Virus record (IMG/VR): IMGVR_UViG_3300048997_000467 | Span: 1 to 52,219 of that record | Length of the DNA stretch: 52,219 nucleotides | Strand: one strand, 5' to 3' | Source: a virus | In this document: piece by piece, positions 7,679 through 15,620 of the stretch | How the letters are laid out: every line of letters begins with the position of its first letter | Numbering within the stretch: position 1 is the stretch's first letter | Notes under the pieces: generated by a model | What the model was told of the DNA's origin: nothing | What the model saw: the letters and a program-made list of their open reading frames with translations, nothing else | Databases searched by the model: none | Translations under genes and position numbers: made by a program

Positions 7679-8470
7679 ATGCGTCTCTTCTACAACCTCA
7701 CGAACAACGCGATCACGCTTTCGATCGATGACTCGAATTCGTTCGCGGGGCAGCTCCCGCTCAAGGGCGGGCAGAACGAGCCGGTGGAGCTGCAATTTCA
7801 TCGCGCCGGCGTGCCCGAGCGCCTGGCGGTGGATACCGCGCTGGATCTCGCCATCAAGCCGCCGGCCGAGTTTGAGGCGGAGCTCCTCACCGATATCACC
7901 GTCTTCACCCGCCCGGGGAGCGACGATGGCTTTTACACCGCCACCCTGCCCACCGATACCTCCGCCATCCGCACCTTGCTGGTGATCGATGGCAACCCGG
8001 CCAACGATCTCGCCTTCAAGGAAAGCTGCCTGGGCGAAGTGCAATACCGGCCGAGCGGCGCGGAGAAGCCCACCAAATCGCGCACCTTCTTCGTGCGGCT
8101 GGAGAACTGGGTGATCCAGGGCGACGAAGACCCCACCGAAATCGCCTACAGCTTCGATGACCGCATCACCGCGCTGGAAACGGCGCGCGTGGCGGATGAG
8201 GCGCGCATCGCCGCGCTGGAGGCCACGGTGGGGACGGTCAATTTCCTCCCCGCGGTGACCGGCTACACGGGCGGCACCAGCGCCGATCTCGATGGCGTGC
8301 CCACCGTGGGGGTGACCGTGGGCAAGCTCTACTACTTCGATCACGCCACCGATGGCCTGCGCTGGTACCGCCTTCTCGCCGGCACCACCGCCGAAGCCTC
8401 GCCCTCCGTCATCCGGCCGGATGATTACGACGGCTCCACCAACGCGAAATACTTCCAATCCCGCTCCTGA
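7679..8470 (+). CDS. Baseplate-like protein with coiled coil, 263 aa
   Basis: The N-terminal ~150 residues form a beta-rich domain (MRLFYNLTNNAITLSIDD...) resembling the N-terminal domain of phage baseplate upper proteins. A short heptad coiled coil follows (RITALETARVADEARIAALEATV, residues ~162-184), then a beta-rich C-terminal domain. This layout, attachment domain then trimerising coil then distal domain, is typical of adaptor or receptor-binding proteins. The stop overlaps the ATG of the fibre gene at 8470 (TGATG), so the two are likely made together. The satellite has no counterpart. Confidence 0.6.
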   Translation: MRLFYNLTNNAITLSIDDSNSFAGQLPLKGGQNEPVELQFHRAGVPERLAVDTALDLAIKPPAEFEAELLTDITVFTRPGSDDGFYTATLPTDTSAIRTLLVIDGNPANDLAFKESCLGEVQYRPSGAEKPTKSRTFFVRLENWVIQGDEDPTEIAYSFDDRITALETARVADEARIAALEATVGTVNFLPAVTGYTGGTSADLDGVPTVGVTVGKLYYFDHATDGLRWYRLLAGTTAEASPSVIRPDDYDGSTNAKYFQSRS

Positions 8471-10287
8471 TGCTCCCACGCCTTCTCCTCGCCTTCCTCG
8501 CGCTCGCCTCGGCCGCCTTTGGCCAGGTGCGCGGGATCACCGCCAACCCGGCCACCAGCGCGCTCCTCTGGCCGAGCGCCTCCTCGTTCCGCAGCCAAAA
8601 CGGCATCGCCCCCCTCGCCGGCGCGGCGCTCACCAGCGCCACCGTGAACGGCCTCACGATCACCAGCGGCTCGGGCGCCACGCTCACCATCGCCGATGAC
8701 AAGACCTTCGCGGTAAACAGCAATCTCACGCTCACGAGCGCGGATGGCGCCACGCTGAATATCGGGACCGGGGCCGTGCTCAGCGCGCTGGCCAACAATA
8801 CTTCGACCTCGGTGGTCCTTTCCAATGTGACGCTCCAGCTCGCGGGGCTCGGCGCTACGCCGCTGGATGCCGATCAGCTCTCCAGCGGCCTCATTCCCGC
8901 CGCGCGCTTCTCCTCGGCTGTCACGCCGGCCTGGAGCTCCACCATGGCCTACACGGCCGGGCAGAGCGTGGCCGGCAGCGATGGCAATGTGTACCGCGCC
9001 CTGGCGAGCACCACGAACAACGACCCCACCGGGGACGATGGCTCGCACTGGCAGGCCGCGCGCGTGCTCGCCGATGTGACGCTGAACGTCCCCAGCCGCT
9101 TCGCCACCTTCGCCACGGCGTGGGCGTTCCTCAAAGCGGCCGCGATCGCGCGCGATGCCACGGCCACCATTCAATTTGCCGATGGCACCTACACGATGGG
9201 CAGCACGCGCTTCTCGCTCAATCACCCCTTTGGCGGCCAGATTCGCCTCCTCGGCAATACCACCACGCTCGGCAACGTGGTGCTCGATTGGTCGGGCGCG
9301 AGCTTCGCGGCCAATGGCCTGAGCTATGCCGCCGACAACATCGGCGCGATGTACGTGAACCACGGCCACGTCTCGCCGCGGATCGATGGTTTCAAGGTGA
9401 TCGGCCCCGGCCGCACGAACGCCACCTGCGGCTACGGCTTCGAGGCGTTCGATAATGCCACGCTCAACTTCGGCCCGAAGATGTGGGTGACGGATTTCTA
9501 TTGCGCCGTGGCCACCTTCTTCTGCAGCGCCGCCTTCTGCGATTACATGCACGTGGCCAATGGGGCCGACGGCAACCTCTTCGTCTATGGCTCGAGCTCG
9601 ATCAGCTTCCAGGGCGGGCTCTCCGAAGGCGCGGGCAGCTACTACGCCATGTCGGGCGCGATCATGGAATTTTCCAGCTCGCTCTTCGCGCCGAACGCTA
9701 CCTTTCAGAATAACGCCGGCTCGCAGATCGCCCTCGATTACGGCTCCAGCGCGATGGTGGATGGCTCCACATTCGTGAGCGCTGGCGCCTTCGATTCCGC
9801 GCCCGCCATCAAATGCCTCGCCGGGTCGATGAGCGTTCAGCGCAATGGATGCACCTTCACCAATTGCTCCGGGCTGGATCACCAAATCTCGCAGGGCACC
9901 AGCGCGAGCACCGACTTTCCAGGGCAGCAAATCGCGTTCGGCCTGCAGACCGGTTTCGCGAGCTTCCTGCCGCAGTTCTGTTTCGCGGAAGATGCGGCGA
10001 CGGTGGGCATGAGCCTCACGCAGCAAAACGTGGCCACGGTCGCGTGGGGCTTCAATGGCACCACCACCCTGCTTTACGGCGGCGACTACACGGGCATCGA
10101 GTGGCGCACCGGCACCAGCGGCATCACGGGCGGCACGCTCATGGGGAGCATCAACGCCAAGGGCTTCACGCCGGTGAAGCTGGCCGCCGATCCCGGCAGC
10201 CCGAGCGAAGGCGCGCTTTACTACAACACCGCCACGCACCATTGGTTCGGCTACAACGGCACCGCCTTCGTGCAGCTCGATAACTGA
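8470..10287 (+). CDS. Tail fibre or spike, beta-helix, with N-terminal hydrophobic leader
   Basis: A 605-aa protein. Residues ~155-200 contain a carbohydrate-binding-like stretch (WSSTMAYTAGQSVAGSDGNVYRAL...HWQAARV). From ~210 to 470 there are short repetitive Gly/Asn/Ser-rich coils consistent with a right-handed beta-helix. The C-terminus (GSPSEGALYYNTATHHWFGYN) is of a type common in phage fibres. Unusually, the N-terminus MLPRLLLAFLALASAAFGQV looks like a Sec signal peptide with an AFG/Q cleavage site, which a virion fibre should not need. It may instead be a hydrophobic attachment segment, or the protein may act at the host surface. Receptor binding or polysaccharide binding is the likely job. 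Confidence 0.7.
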   Translation: MLPRLLLAFLALASAAFGQVRGITANPATSALLWPSASSFRSQNGIAPLAGAALTSATVNGLTITSGSGATLTIADDKTFAVNSNLTLTSADGATLNIGTGAVLSALANNTSTSVVLSNVTLQLAGLGATPLDADQLSSGLIPAARFSSAVTPAWSSTMAYTAGQSVAGSDGNVYRALASTTNNDPTGDDGSHWQAARVLADVTLNVPSRFATFATAWAFLKAAAIARDATATIQFADGTYTMGSTRFSLNHPFGGQIRLLGNTTTLGNVVLDWSGASFAANGLSYAADNIGAMYVNHGHVSPRIDGFKVIGPGRTNATCGYGFEAFDNATLNFGPKMWVTDFYCAVATFFCSAAFCDYMHVANGADGNLFVYGSSSISFQGGLSEGAGSYYAMSGAIMEFSSSLFAPNATFQNNAGSQIALDYGSSAMVDGSTFVSAGAFDSAPAIKCLAGSMSVQRNGCTFTNCSGLDHQISQGTSASTDFPGQQIAFGLQTGFASFLPQFCFAEDAATVGMSLTQQNVATVAWGFNGTTTLLYGGDYTGIEWRTGTSGITGGTLMGSINAKGFTPVKLAADPGSPSEGALYYNTATHHWFGYNGTAFVQLDN

Positions 10288-10303
10288 CGCGCCGGGCCGC
10301 GGC

Positions 10304-10414
10304 TCACCAGCCGCCATCCATGAACTCGCCCACGCGGAGCCAGAAATAGACGACGAACGCGGCCAGCAACAGGCCGCCGGGGATCAGCACGTAGAGAGGG
10401 AGCTCATTTAGCAT
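10304..10414 (-). CDS. Candidate small membrane protein, 36 aa
   Basis: A 37-codon frame opposite to the late genes encodes MLNELPLYVLIPGGLLLAA followed by a hydrophobic, then tryptophan-rich, end (one membrane helix, residues ~8-27). Third codon positions are GC-rich as in true genes here. It lies between the fibre gene and holin-like genes, a place where small lysis-related membrane proteins occur. Antisense orientation and small size keep confidence low. Confidence 0.35.
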   Translation of the reverse strand: MLNELPLYVLIPGGLLLAAFVVYFWLRVGEFMDGGW

Positions 10415-10540
10415 CGGGTCATTTTAGCATTGAGCATTTCCGAGCGGATGCCCAGCGCCGCCGGTGGGCCCAAATGCTCCATGATAAATGTTCCCTGTTC
10501 AATGCCCGCCCCTCCGCCGATTTGACACGGGCGAGCGTGC
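10415..10540 (+). other. Late intergenic leader before the holin-like gene
   Basis: 126 bases with less GC than their surroundings and no clear gene. A TTGACAC box lies at 10522-10528, 19 nt before the GTG start at 10541. Confidence 0.4.
10522..10528 (+). promoter_or_regulatory. TTGACAC late-gene box, 19 nt before GTG 10541
   Basis: atTTGACACgggcg precedes the GTG start by 19 nt, the same spacing as at 39345 and 46876 in the satellite. This supports GTG 10541 over the alternative GTG at 10537. Confidence 0.5.
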
Positions 10541-10783
10541 GTGATCCCCACGCTCGAACGCCACTCCATCATCACCGGCTCGGTGGGGACGATCTTCACC
10601 ATTTCGGCGAAGGCGATGGCCGACTGGATGGAGCAGCTCAACCCCTTCCTGCAAACGTGGTCGAACGCCATGGCGGCGATCGGCGGCACCATCACCGTCT
10701 TCCTTATGCTGCGCAAAGTGGTGCCGATCCTCGCCGGCTACGGCCGCGCGCTCCTTTCCCTCCTGAAACCCCGCCGCCCATGA
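10541..10783 (+). CDS. Holin-like membrane protein, 80 aa
   Basis: The GTG start at 10541 is placed 19 nt after a TTGACAC box. One clear membrane helix lies at residues ~43-66 (AMAAIGGTITVFLMLRKVVPIL), followed by a basic C-terminus (LLKPRRP); a weaker hydrophobic segment sits near residues 10-25. Its stop overlaps the next ATG. With the following 65-aa membrane protein and the endolysin 1.2 kb downstream it forms a plausible lysis module, in which a holin lets the endolysin reach the cell wall. No holin family is diagnosed. Confidence 0.5.
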   Translation: MIPTLERHSIITGSVGTIFTISAKAMADWMEQLNPFLQTWSNAMAAIGGTITVFLMLRKVVPILAGYGRALLSLLKPRRP

Positions 10784-10977
10784 AAACTTCCGCCTGGCTG
10801 AAAGGCCTCATCGCCGCCTTCGTCTCCAGCGCCGCCAACTCGATCACGAACATGATCGTGGCGCCGGATACCTTCAACCTGCACGAAGGCATGGGCCGGC
10901 TGGGCGCCACCACGCTCATCGCGGGCATCATCGGCGCCGCGCTCTACCTCAAGCAATCGCCGGTGCCGGCGGAGTAG
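10780..10977 (+). CDS. Small membrane protein, holin-like, 65 aa
   Basis: It starts at ATG 10780, overlapping the upstream stop (CATGAA). Two hydrophobic segments (residues ~8-27 and ~43-57) with a short polar loop and the tail LKQSPVPAE give a hairpin topology seen in small class II holins. Coupling to the preceding membrane protein suggests a holin/antiholin or two-component pore. Confidence 0.5.
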   Translation: MKTSAWLKGLIAAFVSSAANSITNMIVAPDTFNLHEGMGRLGATTLIAGIIGAALYLKQSPVPAE

Positions 10978-11411
10978 CGCCGAAGGCGCCTGAGTAGCGC
11001 TGCCTTCCAGGCGGCATCCAAAACCGCCCGCGCGCAGCGCCTCATTTCCTCCCCGCCCTCGCGCAGGGACAAAGCGCGGCCTGACAAATTGTGTCTATGC
11101 GAGCCGGGCGAATAGAGACGCTGCGCGTTTTGGTTTTCCGAAGCCGCATGGAAGGCAGCGCTCCTCAGCGCCACCGGCATCAACACACCGTTTCCGAACT
11201 ATTTTTCGCTTTCGCAAACTAACTCTTGATTCATGCACGTAAATCGAGTTTAGTTGCGATGTCAGGAAGAAAGCAAACCTCACTGGCCGGAGCAAAAAGA
11301 CCGCTGCTCCCGCCCGCCGGCCAGTGAAAACCAGAGGGCAAGGTGCTACTAACACCCGGAGCAGCGGCGAAACAAACAGTGCAAACGAATAATTACGACC
11401 GCCACCAAAAA
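10978..11411. other. 434-base intergenic region with inverted repeat
   Basis: No convincing gene. 10994-11019 (gtagcgctgccttccaggcg...) and 11143-11163 are inverted copies of one ~20-base sequence, so the region could fold into a long hairpin. A direct copy lies at 50240-50265. 11215-11270 is unusually AT-rich and may hold a promoter for 11412. An open frame from GTG 11343 extends the next gene upstream but has weak coding character. Confidence 0.55.
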
Positions 11412-11849
11412 GTGTCTCGCCTCCAGGCCCGCCAGAAGCTCTCCAATTGCGCGTTGCTGGTGGCCTACATCCACGGCCAGCCCGGCGGCTGGTACGGCAT
11501 CGCCAGCGGGCACGTCGATGGTTTCGCGAACGATTATGCCTACGTCCATTCCAATCCCGGCGACATCCAGGTTCACCCGATTCGCGCCTTTTTTATCGAG
11601 GGTACAGAGAACGCAGACGAGCTTGCCGAGCTGGACCAAATTTGCGCCGCGGTGGCGGAGTACCACGACAGCGACCGGCCCCTGATCGCCACCTTCACCG
11701 GCGAGGAGAAAGAAGCCGCTCTCGTCGCAGTCCGGCAGGCGCTGGCTCAAGAAAAGCCAGAGGACACAGAGGCGTGGCTGAGAGACCTCTGTGGCAGCTT
11801 TTCCGAGCTTTCGTTCTGCGACTGGGACGCGGTCGTTAAAGGCCTCTGA
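11412..11849 (+). CDS. Hypothetical protein, 145 aa
   Basis: I place the start at GTG 11412 (VSRLQARQKLSN); an upstream GTG at 11343 is possible but its codons look non-coding. The protein is acidic and soluble, with conserved-looking aromatic and His segments (YIHGQPGGWYGIASGHVDGF). It lies between membrane proteins and the endolysin, with an AT-rich leader that could be its own promoter, so it may be a moron or host-takeover gene. No family is recognised. Confidence 0.5.
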   Translation: MSRLQARQKLSNCALLVAYIHGQPGGWYGIASGHVDGFANDYAYVHSNPGDIQVHPIRAFFIEGTENADELAELDQICAAVAEYHDSDRPLIATFTGEEKEAALVAVRQALAQEKPEDTEAWLRDLCGSFSELSFCDWDAVVKGL

Positions 11850-11867
11850 AAAAGAGCTTCCGCTCAA

Positions 11868-12071
11868 ATGAAAAAGCCCAAGAAAGCCCAGCACGGCGGC
11901 AAGCGCGAAGGCTCCGGCCGCCCTCCCACCGTACCGGACGGCGTCCGCTCCAGCGTGACCCTCACCCGAGATTCCTGGGCGCGCCTCCGGGCCGAGGCCC
12001 GCCGGCATGCCAGCGGCCGCACCGTCAGCGCCGTCCTCGAAAGCTACGCTCAATCCCTGCCCGAAAGTTGA
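11868..12071 (+). CDS. Small basic DNA-binding-like protein, 67 aa
   Basis: ATG 11868 lies 18 bp after the previous stop. The N-terminus KKPKKAQHGGKREGSGRPP is a basic Gly/Arg/Pro tail common in phage and mobile-element proteins. The C-terminal half (VRSSVTLTRDSWARLRAEARRHASGRTVSAVLESY) has the strand-helix-helix pattern of a ribbon-helix-helix protein. It may regulate the lysis region. Confidence 0.5.
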   Translation: MKKPKKAQHGGKREGSGRPPTVPDGVRSSVTLTRDSWARLRAEARRHASGRTVSAVLESYAQSLPES

Positions 12072-12163
12072 GAGTGGAGGGGGAGGAAGCGGCTTCGCCG
12101 CGGCGGCTCGGAGTCCCCTCGACCATAAGCCAACCCTCGGCCGGTTGACTCGCCAGCCAGCGC

Positions 12164-12706
12164 ATGAGCGCTGCTTTCGACCGGGCCATCGGCTTCGTGC
12201 TCCCCCATGAGACGGAGTTTCGCCGCGGGCATTGGGGGGAGGATGCCTTTGTGCTCACCGAGCACGTGGCGGGCGATGGCGGCGGCGCCACGCGCTACGG
12301 GATCGATCAGCGCAGCCACCCGGGCGTGCCGGTGAACGCGCTCACCCGCGCGCAGGCGATCGAGCTTTACCGGCGGGAATGGAACGCCCACGCGCTGGAT
12401 CTCCTGCCGGAGCGCCTGGCCATCGCGGCTTTCGATGTGTGGGTGAACGGCGGGACCGCGAGCCTCTGGCTGCAGCGCGCCTTCAATCGCACCCATCGCT
12501 TCGATGCCGACTTGAAGGAAGACGGGCAGCTCGGCCCGGTGAGCCTGAAGGCGCTCCGCGGCGCGGATGAATACTCGATCCTGGAAGAATTCATCCGCCA
12601 GCGCGACGAGCGTTTCCGCCGCCTGGCCGAGAACCCGAGCCAGCGCAAATTCCTGGAAGGCTGGCTCACGCGCGACCGCGATCTGCGCTCCTACCTCCTG
12701 GCCTGA
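12164..12706 (+). CDS. Endolysin, GH108-like muramidase
   Basis: A 180-aa protein. The N-terminal ~90 residues match the pattern of phage glycosyl hydrolase family 108 lysozymes: FDRAIGFVLPHETEF, then GDGGGATRYGIDQ, then ALTRAQAIELYRREWN. The C-terminal part ends FLEGWLTRDRDLRSYLLA, as in the peptidoglycan-binding domain often joined to GH108. The usual EGG triplet is replaced by HETEF, with acidic residues nearby. No signal peptide is present, so export would rely on a holin. It is followed without a gap by a small membrane protein. Confidence 0.8.
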   Translation: MSAAFDRAIGFVLPHETEFRRGHWGEDAFVLTEHVAGDGGGATRYGIDQRSHPGVPVNALTRAQAIELYRREWNAHALDLLPERLAIAAFDVWVNGGTASLWLQRAFNRTHRFDADLKEDGQLGPVSLKALRGADEYSILEEFIRQRDERFRRLAENPSQRKFLEGWLTRDRDLRSYLLA

Positions 12707-12931
12707 ATGCGCGCCCTCGCCGCCCTCCTCACCCGCTGGCCGTGGACGCTGCACCTCGCGAGCCTGGAGCGCGCGCTGCGCGCCGAGCTGGATCTCCGCG
12801 CGCGCTGCGCGGCGATCGGCCGCCGCTCGCCCCACCAGATCCCACCGCCCACGGGCCGGCTGCTCTGGCTGGCCCTCGCGCTCCTCGCCGCGCACCCGCT
12901 CGGCCAGGCGATCGCGTGGGCGCTGCGGTGA
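12707..12931 (+). CDS. Small membrane protein next to the endolysin (spanin-like?), 74 aa
   Basis: It starts directly after the endolysin stop (TGAATG). Residues 1-45 are basic, and residues ~52-72 form one hydrophobic helix (LLWLALALLAAHPLGQAIAWAL) at the C-terminus. Its position fits a lysis accessory protein. A spanin would normally have an N-terminal anchor or lipobox, which is missing, so the role is open. It is the last gene of the rightward late block; convergent genes follow. Confidence 0.5.
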   Translation: MRALAALLTRWPWTLHLASLERALRAELDLRARCAAIGRRSPHQIPPPTGRLLWLALALLAAHPLGQAIAWALR

Positions 12932-12975
12932 GAGTTGATGGTTGAGAGGCCGGAGCGGCTTCGCGGCGAGGACGC

Positions 12976-13443
12976 CTAGCTCACGCCAGCGGCGCGCCGG
13001 AGACCGCCAGCGCCACTCGGCAGCCAGCCGGTAATTTCGGGCGGAAGGTGGAAAAGCTGGGCCACGCTCGCGGCAATGGGCTGGAGGCCGGGTCCTCCCT
13101 GGCGGGTGAAGTAATGCACCCACGCGAGCTCCTCGGCATAGGCCCATAGGGCGAATTCCTCGCGCCGCACTCGGGTGTCGCCCCGTGCGCGGCCGAGCCA
13201 TTGGCGATAGGCCGCCGGCTCCCACAGGATGCCGGCGACGAGGAAGCCGCGGAGCGTGAGGGCGGCGGCGAGCGCGTCCTGCTCCAGCCGCGCCTGATCG
13301 AAGGCGGCCGCATCCACCGGCCCCTCGGCCGGCAGCCACCAATCGTACGCCGAGCACAGCCGCACCAGCACGAGCGCCCCCGGCCGCGCGAGCCGCTCGC
13401 CCGCCAGCGCTTCGATGCGCACCCGCTCGAGCCCCGCACCCAC
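12976..13443 (-). CDS. Hypothetical protein, 155 aa, last gene of leftward operon
   Basis: The GTG start at 13443 lies 5 bases beyond the stop of the upstream gene. The frame continues open upstream, but those codons overlap the real neighbour genes and look like a shadow. The protein is rich in Trp, Leu and Ala (AYDWWLPAEGPV, ILWEPAAYRQWLG, FALWAYAEELAWVHYF), with a helical soluble character. It is the promoter-distal end of the operon that begins near 25.9 kb. No family is recognised. Confidence 0.55.
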   Translation of the reverse strand: MGAGLERVRIEALAGERLARPGALVLVRLCSAYDWWLPAEGPVDAAAFDQARLEQDALAAALTLRGFLVAGILWEPAAYRQWLGRARGDTRVRREEFALWAYAEELAWVHYFTRQGGPGLQPIAASVAQLFHLPPEITGWLPSGAGGLRRAAGVS

Positions 13444-13447
13444 GCCG

Positions 13448-13666
13448 CTACGCCTCCACCCGCCGGCCCATGAGAAACGCCGCCCCTTCGGCCGCCAGCG
13501 CCTCCACCGCCGCCAGCCGGGGCGAACTGGGCCACACCTGCACCACCTGGCCGGTGGAGACATCCACCTCCGCCACAAACCGGGGCTCCTGGGTGTGAAT
13601 GACGAAATCGCGCTCATCGCCATCGTCGGAAATGAGGAAACGGGGGAGTGTGGGCGGCTGCGGCAT
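13448..13666 (-). CDS. Hypothetical protein, 72 aa
   Basis: A small protein with a beta-type middle (RFVAEVDVSTGQVVQVWPSS). It lies 5 bases upstream of the next gene of the operon, so they are probably cotranslated. Function unknown. Confidence 0.5.
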   Translation of the reverse strand: MPQPPTLPRFLISDDGDERDFVIHTQEPRFVAEVDVSTGQVVQVWPSSPRLAAVEALAAEGAAFLMGRRVEA

Positions 13667-13684
13667 GGCAGGGGGCGAGTTTGC

Positions 13685-13915
13685 CTAGCTCTTCGGATTC
13701 CCAGGAGCAAAGCTGGATAAAATCGTCTTCGCCGAAACCGCATCGTCTCCGTACAAGCTGAGCTTCGTCCCACCGGAAAAGCCGATGGTGATGTGAGGCC
13801 CCGGTGAATAGGCAATGTCGTTCGGGTCTTCATCCTCGAGGACTTTGTCGCCCGTATCCACCCAGGCGATTTGATCGGGATCCGCCGCATGCGTGGGAGA
13901 GAGCTTGATGAACAT
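13685..13915 (-). CDS. Hypothetical protein, 76 aa
   Basis: ATG 13915 start. The acidic centre (DTGDKVLEDEDPNDIAYSPG) and the segment ITIGFSGGTKLSLYGDDAVSAKTIL suggest a small alpha/beta fold. Base composition is more AT-rich than its neighbours. It has no recognised domain. Confidence 0.5.
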   Translation of the reverse strand: MFIKLSPTHAADPDQIAWVDTGDKVLEDEDPNDIAYSPGPHITIGFSGGTKLSLYGDDAVSAKTILSSFAPGNPKS

Positions 13916-13948
13916 AGGAAACGAATGCTGCCGCCGAACTTTTCGCGG

Positions 13949-14152
13949 TCAATCCTGAACCCGCGGCGTTTTCGTGAGGCGGACGAAGATGAGATCGCCG
14001 CAGGGCTGGCCTTGGCGGTCAAGCGGCTGGAGGCGCTCCTTGGGCGAAGCCCACCAGCGGAGATCGTCAAACGGGATGAGGAGCCCATGGCCGCGAGGGT
14101 GTAGCGCTGCCGGCCGTCGGCGGTTGCCGCGATTGGAGAGTTTTTGTTTCAC
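13949..14152 (-). CDS. Hypothetical basic protein, 67 aa
   Basis: It starts at a GTG that overlaps the stop of the upstream gene (ctGTGAaac), a strong sign of coupling. The first 20 residues are very basic (KQKLSNRGNRRRP), followed by LLIPFDDLRWWASPKERLQPLD. Possibly a nucleic-acid-binding protein; no family is recognised. Confidence 0.5.
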   Translation of the reverse strand: MKQKLSNRGNRRRPAALHPRGHGLLIPFDDLRWWASPKERLQPLDRQGQPCGDLIFVRLTKTPRVQD

Positions 14153-14391
14153 AGAAAGGAGGGCTGTTCTTGGGCGCGGCCCTCTTTCTCCGCCACGGCA
14201 TCGATCGCCTGGCGGGCGGCTTCCAGGTACTCGCGCGAAGGGTCTTTCTTCACTTCCTGCTCCGGCCGGTAGGTCGCCCACACGAGCGCTTGCAGCGGCT
14301 TCGGCACCATCCGCCAATGGCGGGCGCACATGAGCAGCTTCGGCGGGACGTGCGACCCGCATCCTTTCGCGTGGCAGTGGTGTTCATTCAT
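14149..14391 (-). CDS. Small Cys/His phage protein, 80 aa
   Basis: The N-terminus MNEHHCHAKGCGSHVPPKLLMC has the spacing of a metal-binding Cys/His site (H-C-x-A-x-x-C ... C-x-x-H), followed by ARHWRMVPKPLQALVWATYRP. Phage proteins of this pattern are common in early regions of proteobacterial phages, although their function is not established. The start follows an AAATCCT repeat (14397-14428 on the opposite reading). The stop overlaps the next gene's GTG. Confidence 0.65.
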   Translation of the reverse strand: MNEHHCHAKGCGSHVPPKLLMCARHWRMVPKPLQALVWATYRPEQEVKKDPSREYLEAARQAIDAVAEKEGRAQEQPSFL

Positions 14392-14396
14392 GGGAA

Positions 14397-14428
14397 ATTA
14401 GGATTTAGGATTTAGGATTTAGGATTTC
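14397..14428 (-). repeat. AAATCCT heptamers before ATG 14391
   Basis: Read on the minus strand: three AAATCCT units and a degenerate AATTTCCC lead into the start codon at 14391. Confidence 0.75.
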
Positions 14429-14712
14429 GCAGGCTCGCGGCGGGGCTCCTCGGTGGTGGGGAAAGGCTCGGTTTCGCGGAAGCGGGCTTGCTGATCGGCG
14501 AGGAAGCCGGCGATGCAGTGGCGCTGCGGCGGGCTGAGATCGGCGATCATCTCGGCCGGGATGGCTTTGAGGAATTGGGCGCAGTTGTTCACGCCCTGGA
14601 GCACGTGGAACTTTGAATCTGCCTCCGCACACAGCGCGGCGGTGATTTCCTCGGCGGTGACCGACACCTCGACTTCCACTTCGCCGAGGCAAACTGACTT
14701 GGTGATTTTCAT
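14419..14712 (-). CDS. Hypothetical protein, 97 aa
   Basis: It begins MKITKSVCLGEVEVEVSVTAEEI and ends in a Pro/Glu-rich tail (FPTTEEPRREPAKS). The start and the ARFRETEPF stretch resemble those of the 99-aa protein at 22666-22965 (MKITVAVTVTAG; FSRTEPF), so the two may be distant relatives. Function unknown. Confidence 0.55.
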   Translation of the reverse strand: MKITKSVCLGEVEVEVSVTAEEITAALCAEADSKFHVLQGVNNCAQFLKAIPAEMIADLSPPQRHCIAGFLADQQARFRETEPFPTTEEPRREPAKS

Positions 14713-14775
14713 GGGTAGCTATCTTTCGCCTTCTCTAACTCGTGCCACGCCACGCGCCCCCGCGGACGCTTGCGC

Positions 14776-14810
14776 AAATCTTAAATCTTAAATGGTAAAT
14801 CATAAATGCC
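14776..14810 (+). repeat. AAATCTT-type heptamer run, opposite orientation to flanking genes
   Basis: AAATCTT, AAATCTT, AAATGGT, AAATCAT, AAATGCC on the + strand, between two leftward genes. Here the repeat reads against transcription, unlike most other copies. Confidence 0.7.
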
Positions 14811-14813
14811 CCC

Positions 14814-15566
14814 TCACGCGCTTCGCTCCCGCAGCCGCTCATAGACGCTGGTGATGTACGCGGCGGCGTTGTACTCGGCTCGCTGGGCCGCGGGTTTCAG
14901 GAGGAATTCCTGCAGGGCGGCGACGAGCGCGGGGCGGTCTTCGCGGGTGCGGCCTTCCCACAGGGCGCCGTTCTGGAGCATTTCGGGCGCGCCCACGGTG
15001 CGGTAGAGATCGGCCCACAGACCGCCGGGCACATCCTCCTCTCCCCGCGCGAAGCGCAGGGGCGGCGCAGCCGCTTCCCCCGAGTCTTCCTTCAGCGACC
15101 GCTGGCGAGTCTGCGCGCCGCGGCGCGCTGAGTCGTTAGCTCTGCTCTTTTCTTTTCTCTTCTCAGCCGGCTGCGCGCTCGCGGCCGCGGGGGGCACGAG
15201 CTGCGGCGGGAAGAGCAGCTCTCCCTGGGCGGGCGGGGGCTCGGCATCGCCAAAGCTCGTTTCGTTCTGCCCGTCGTCGTTCCGGTACTCGGGCGCGATC
15301 TCCAGCCACTCTTTCCGGTGCGTGGCCTTGCGCAGGAATACGCCAAGCGCTACGAGGTGATCTCGCGCGGCGGCTATATCCTTCAGGCCCACAAAGGCGC
15401 GTGCTGGGAAAACCACGCTCCGAAGGAGCGGAGCATCGTAAGGGAGACAATTGCGCGCATCGCGCGCGAGCTGGGCAAACATGAGCAGATCCCGCTGGAA
15501 GGAGCTGAGCTGGGAGACGATGGGTGAGAACAGGAGCCACAGCGGCACCTTGCGAAAGCCCATCAT
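14814..15566 (-). CDS. Replisome-organiser-like protein, 250 aa
   Basis: The N-terminal ~85 residues (LSSFQRDLLMFAQLARDARNCLPYDAPLLRSVVF...ARDHLVALGVFLRK) look like a winged-helix domain of the type at the start of phage replication initiators. A Pro/Ala/Lys-rich linker (residues ~110-170) and a helical C-terminal domain (LWADLYRTVG...YITSVYERLRE) follow. This layout resembles DnaD/DnaT-like replisome organisers that bind the phage origin and load host helicase. No other replication gene is visible, so the phage would depend on the host replisome. The assignment is by architecture only. Confidence 0.45.
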   Translation of the reverse strand: MMGFRKVPLWLLFSPIVSQLSSFQRDLLMFAQLARDARNCLPYDAPLLRSVVFPARAFVGLKDIAAARDHLVALGVFLRKATHRKEWLEIAPEYRNDDGQNETSFGDAEPPPAQGELLFPPQLVPPAAASAQPAEKRKEKSRANDSARRGAQTRQRSLKEDSGEAAAPPLRFARGEEDVPGGLWADLYRTVGAPEMLQNGALWEGRTREDRPALVAALQEFLLKPAAQRAEYNAAAYITSVYERLRERSA

Positions 15567-15571
15567 GCGGC

Positions 15572-15603
15572 GGTGGAGAGTTGATGGTTGATGGTTGAGG
15601 GAT
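15572..15603 (-). repeat. TCAACCA heptamer repeat before ATG 15566
   Basis: On the minus strand: cctcaac, catcaac, catcaac, then tctccaccgccgc before the ATG. Same class as 3523-3545. Confidence 0.75.
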
Positions 15604-15620
15604 GGCTTCGCCCGCAGGGC

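Noticed and set aside
12976-14088. A single 370-codon leftward gene
   Set aside because: Only its last 155 codons look coding; the rest is the shadow of three smaller genes with good starts and couplings (13448-13666, 13685-13915, 13949-14152).
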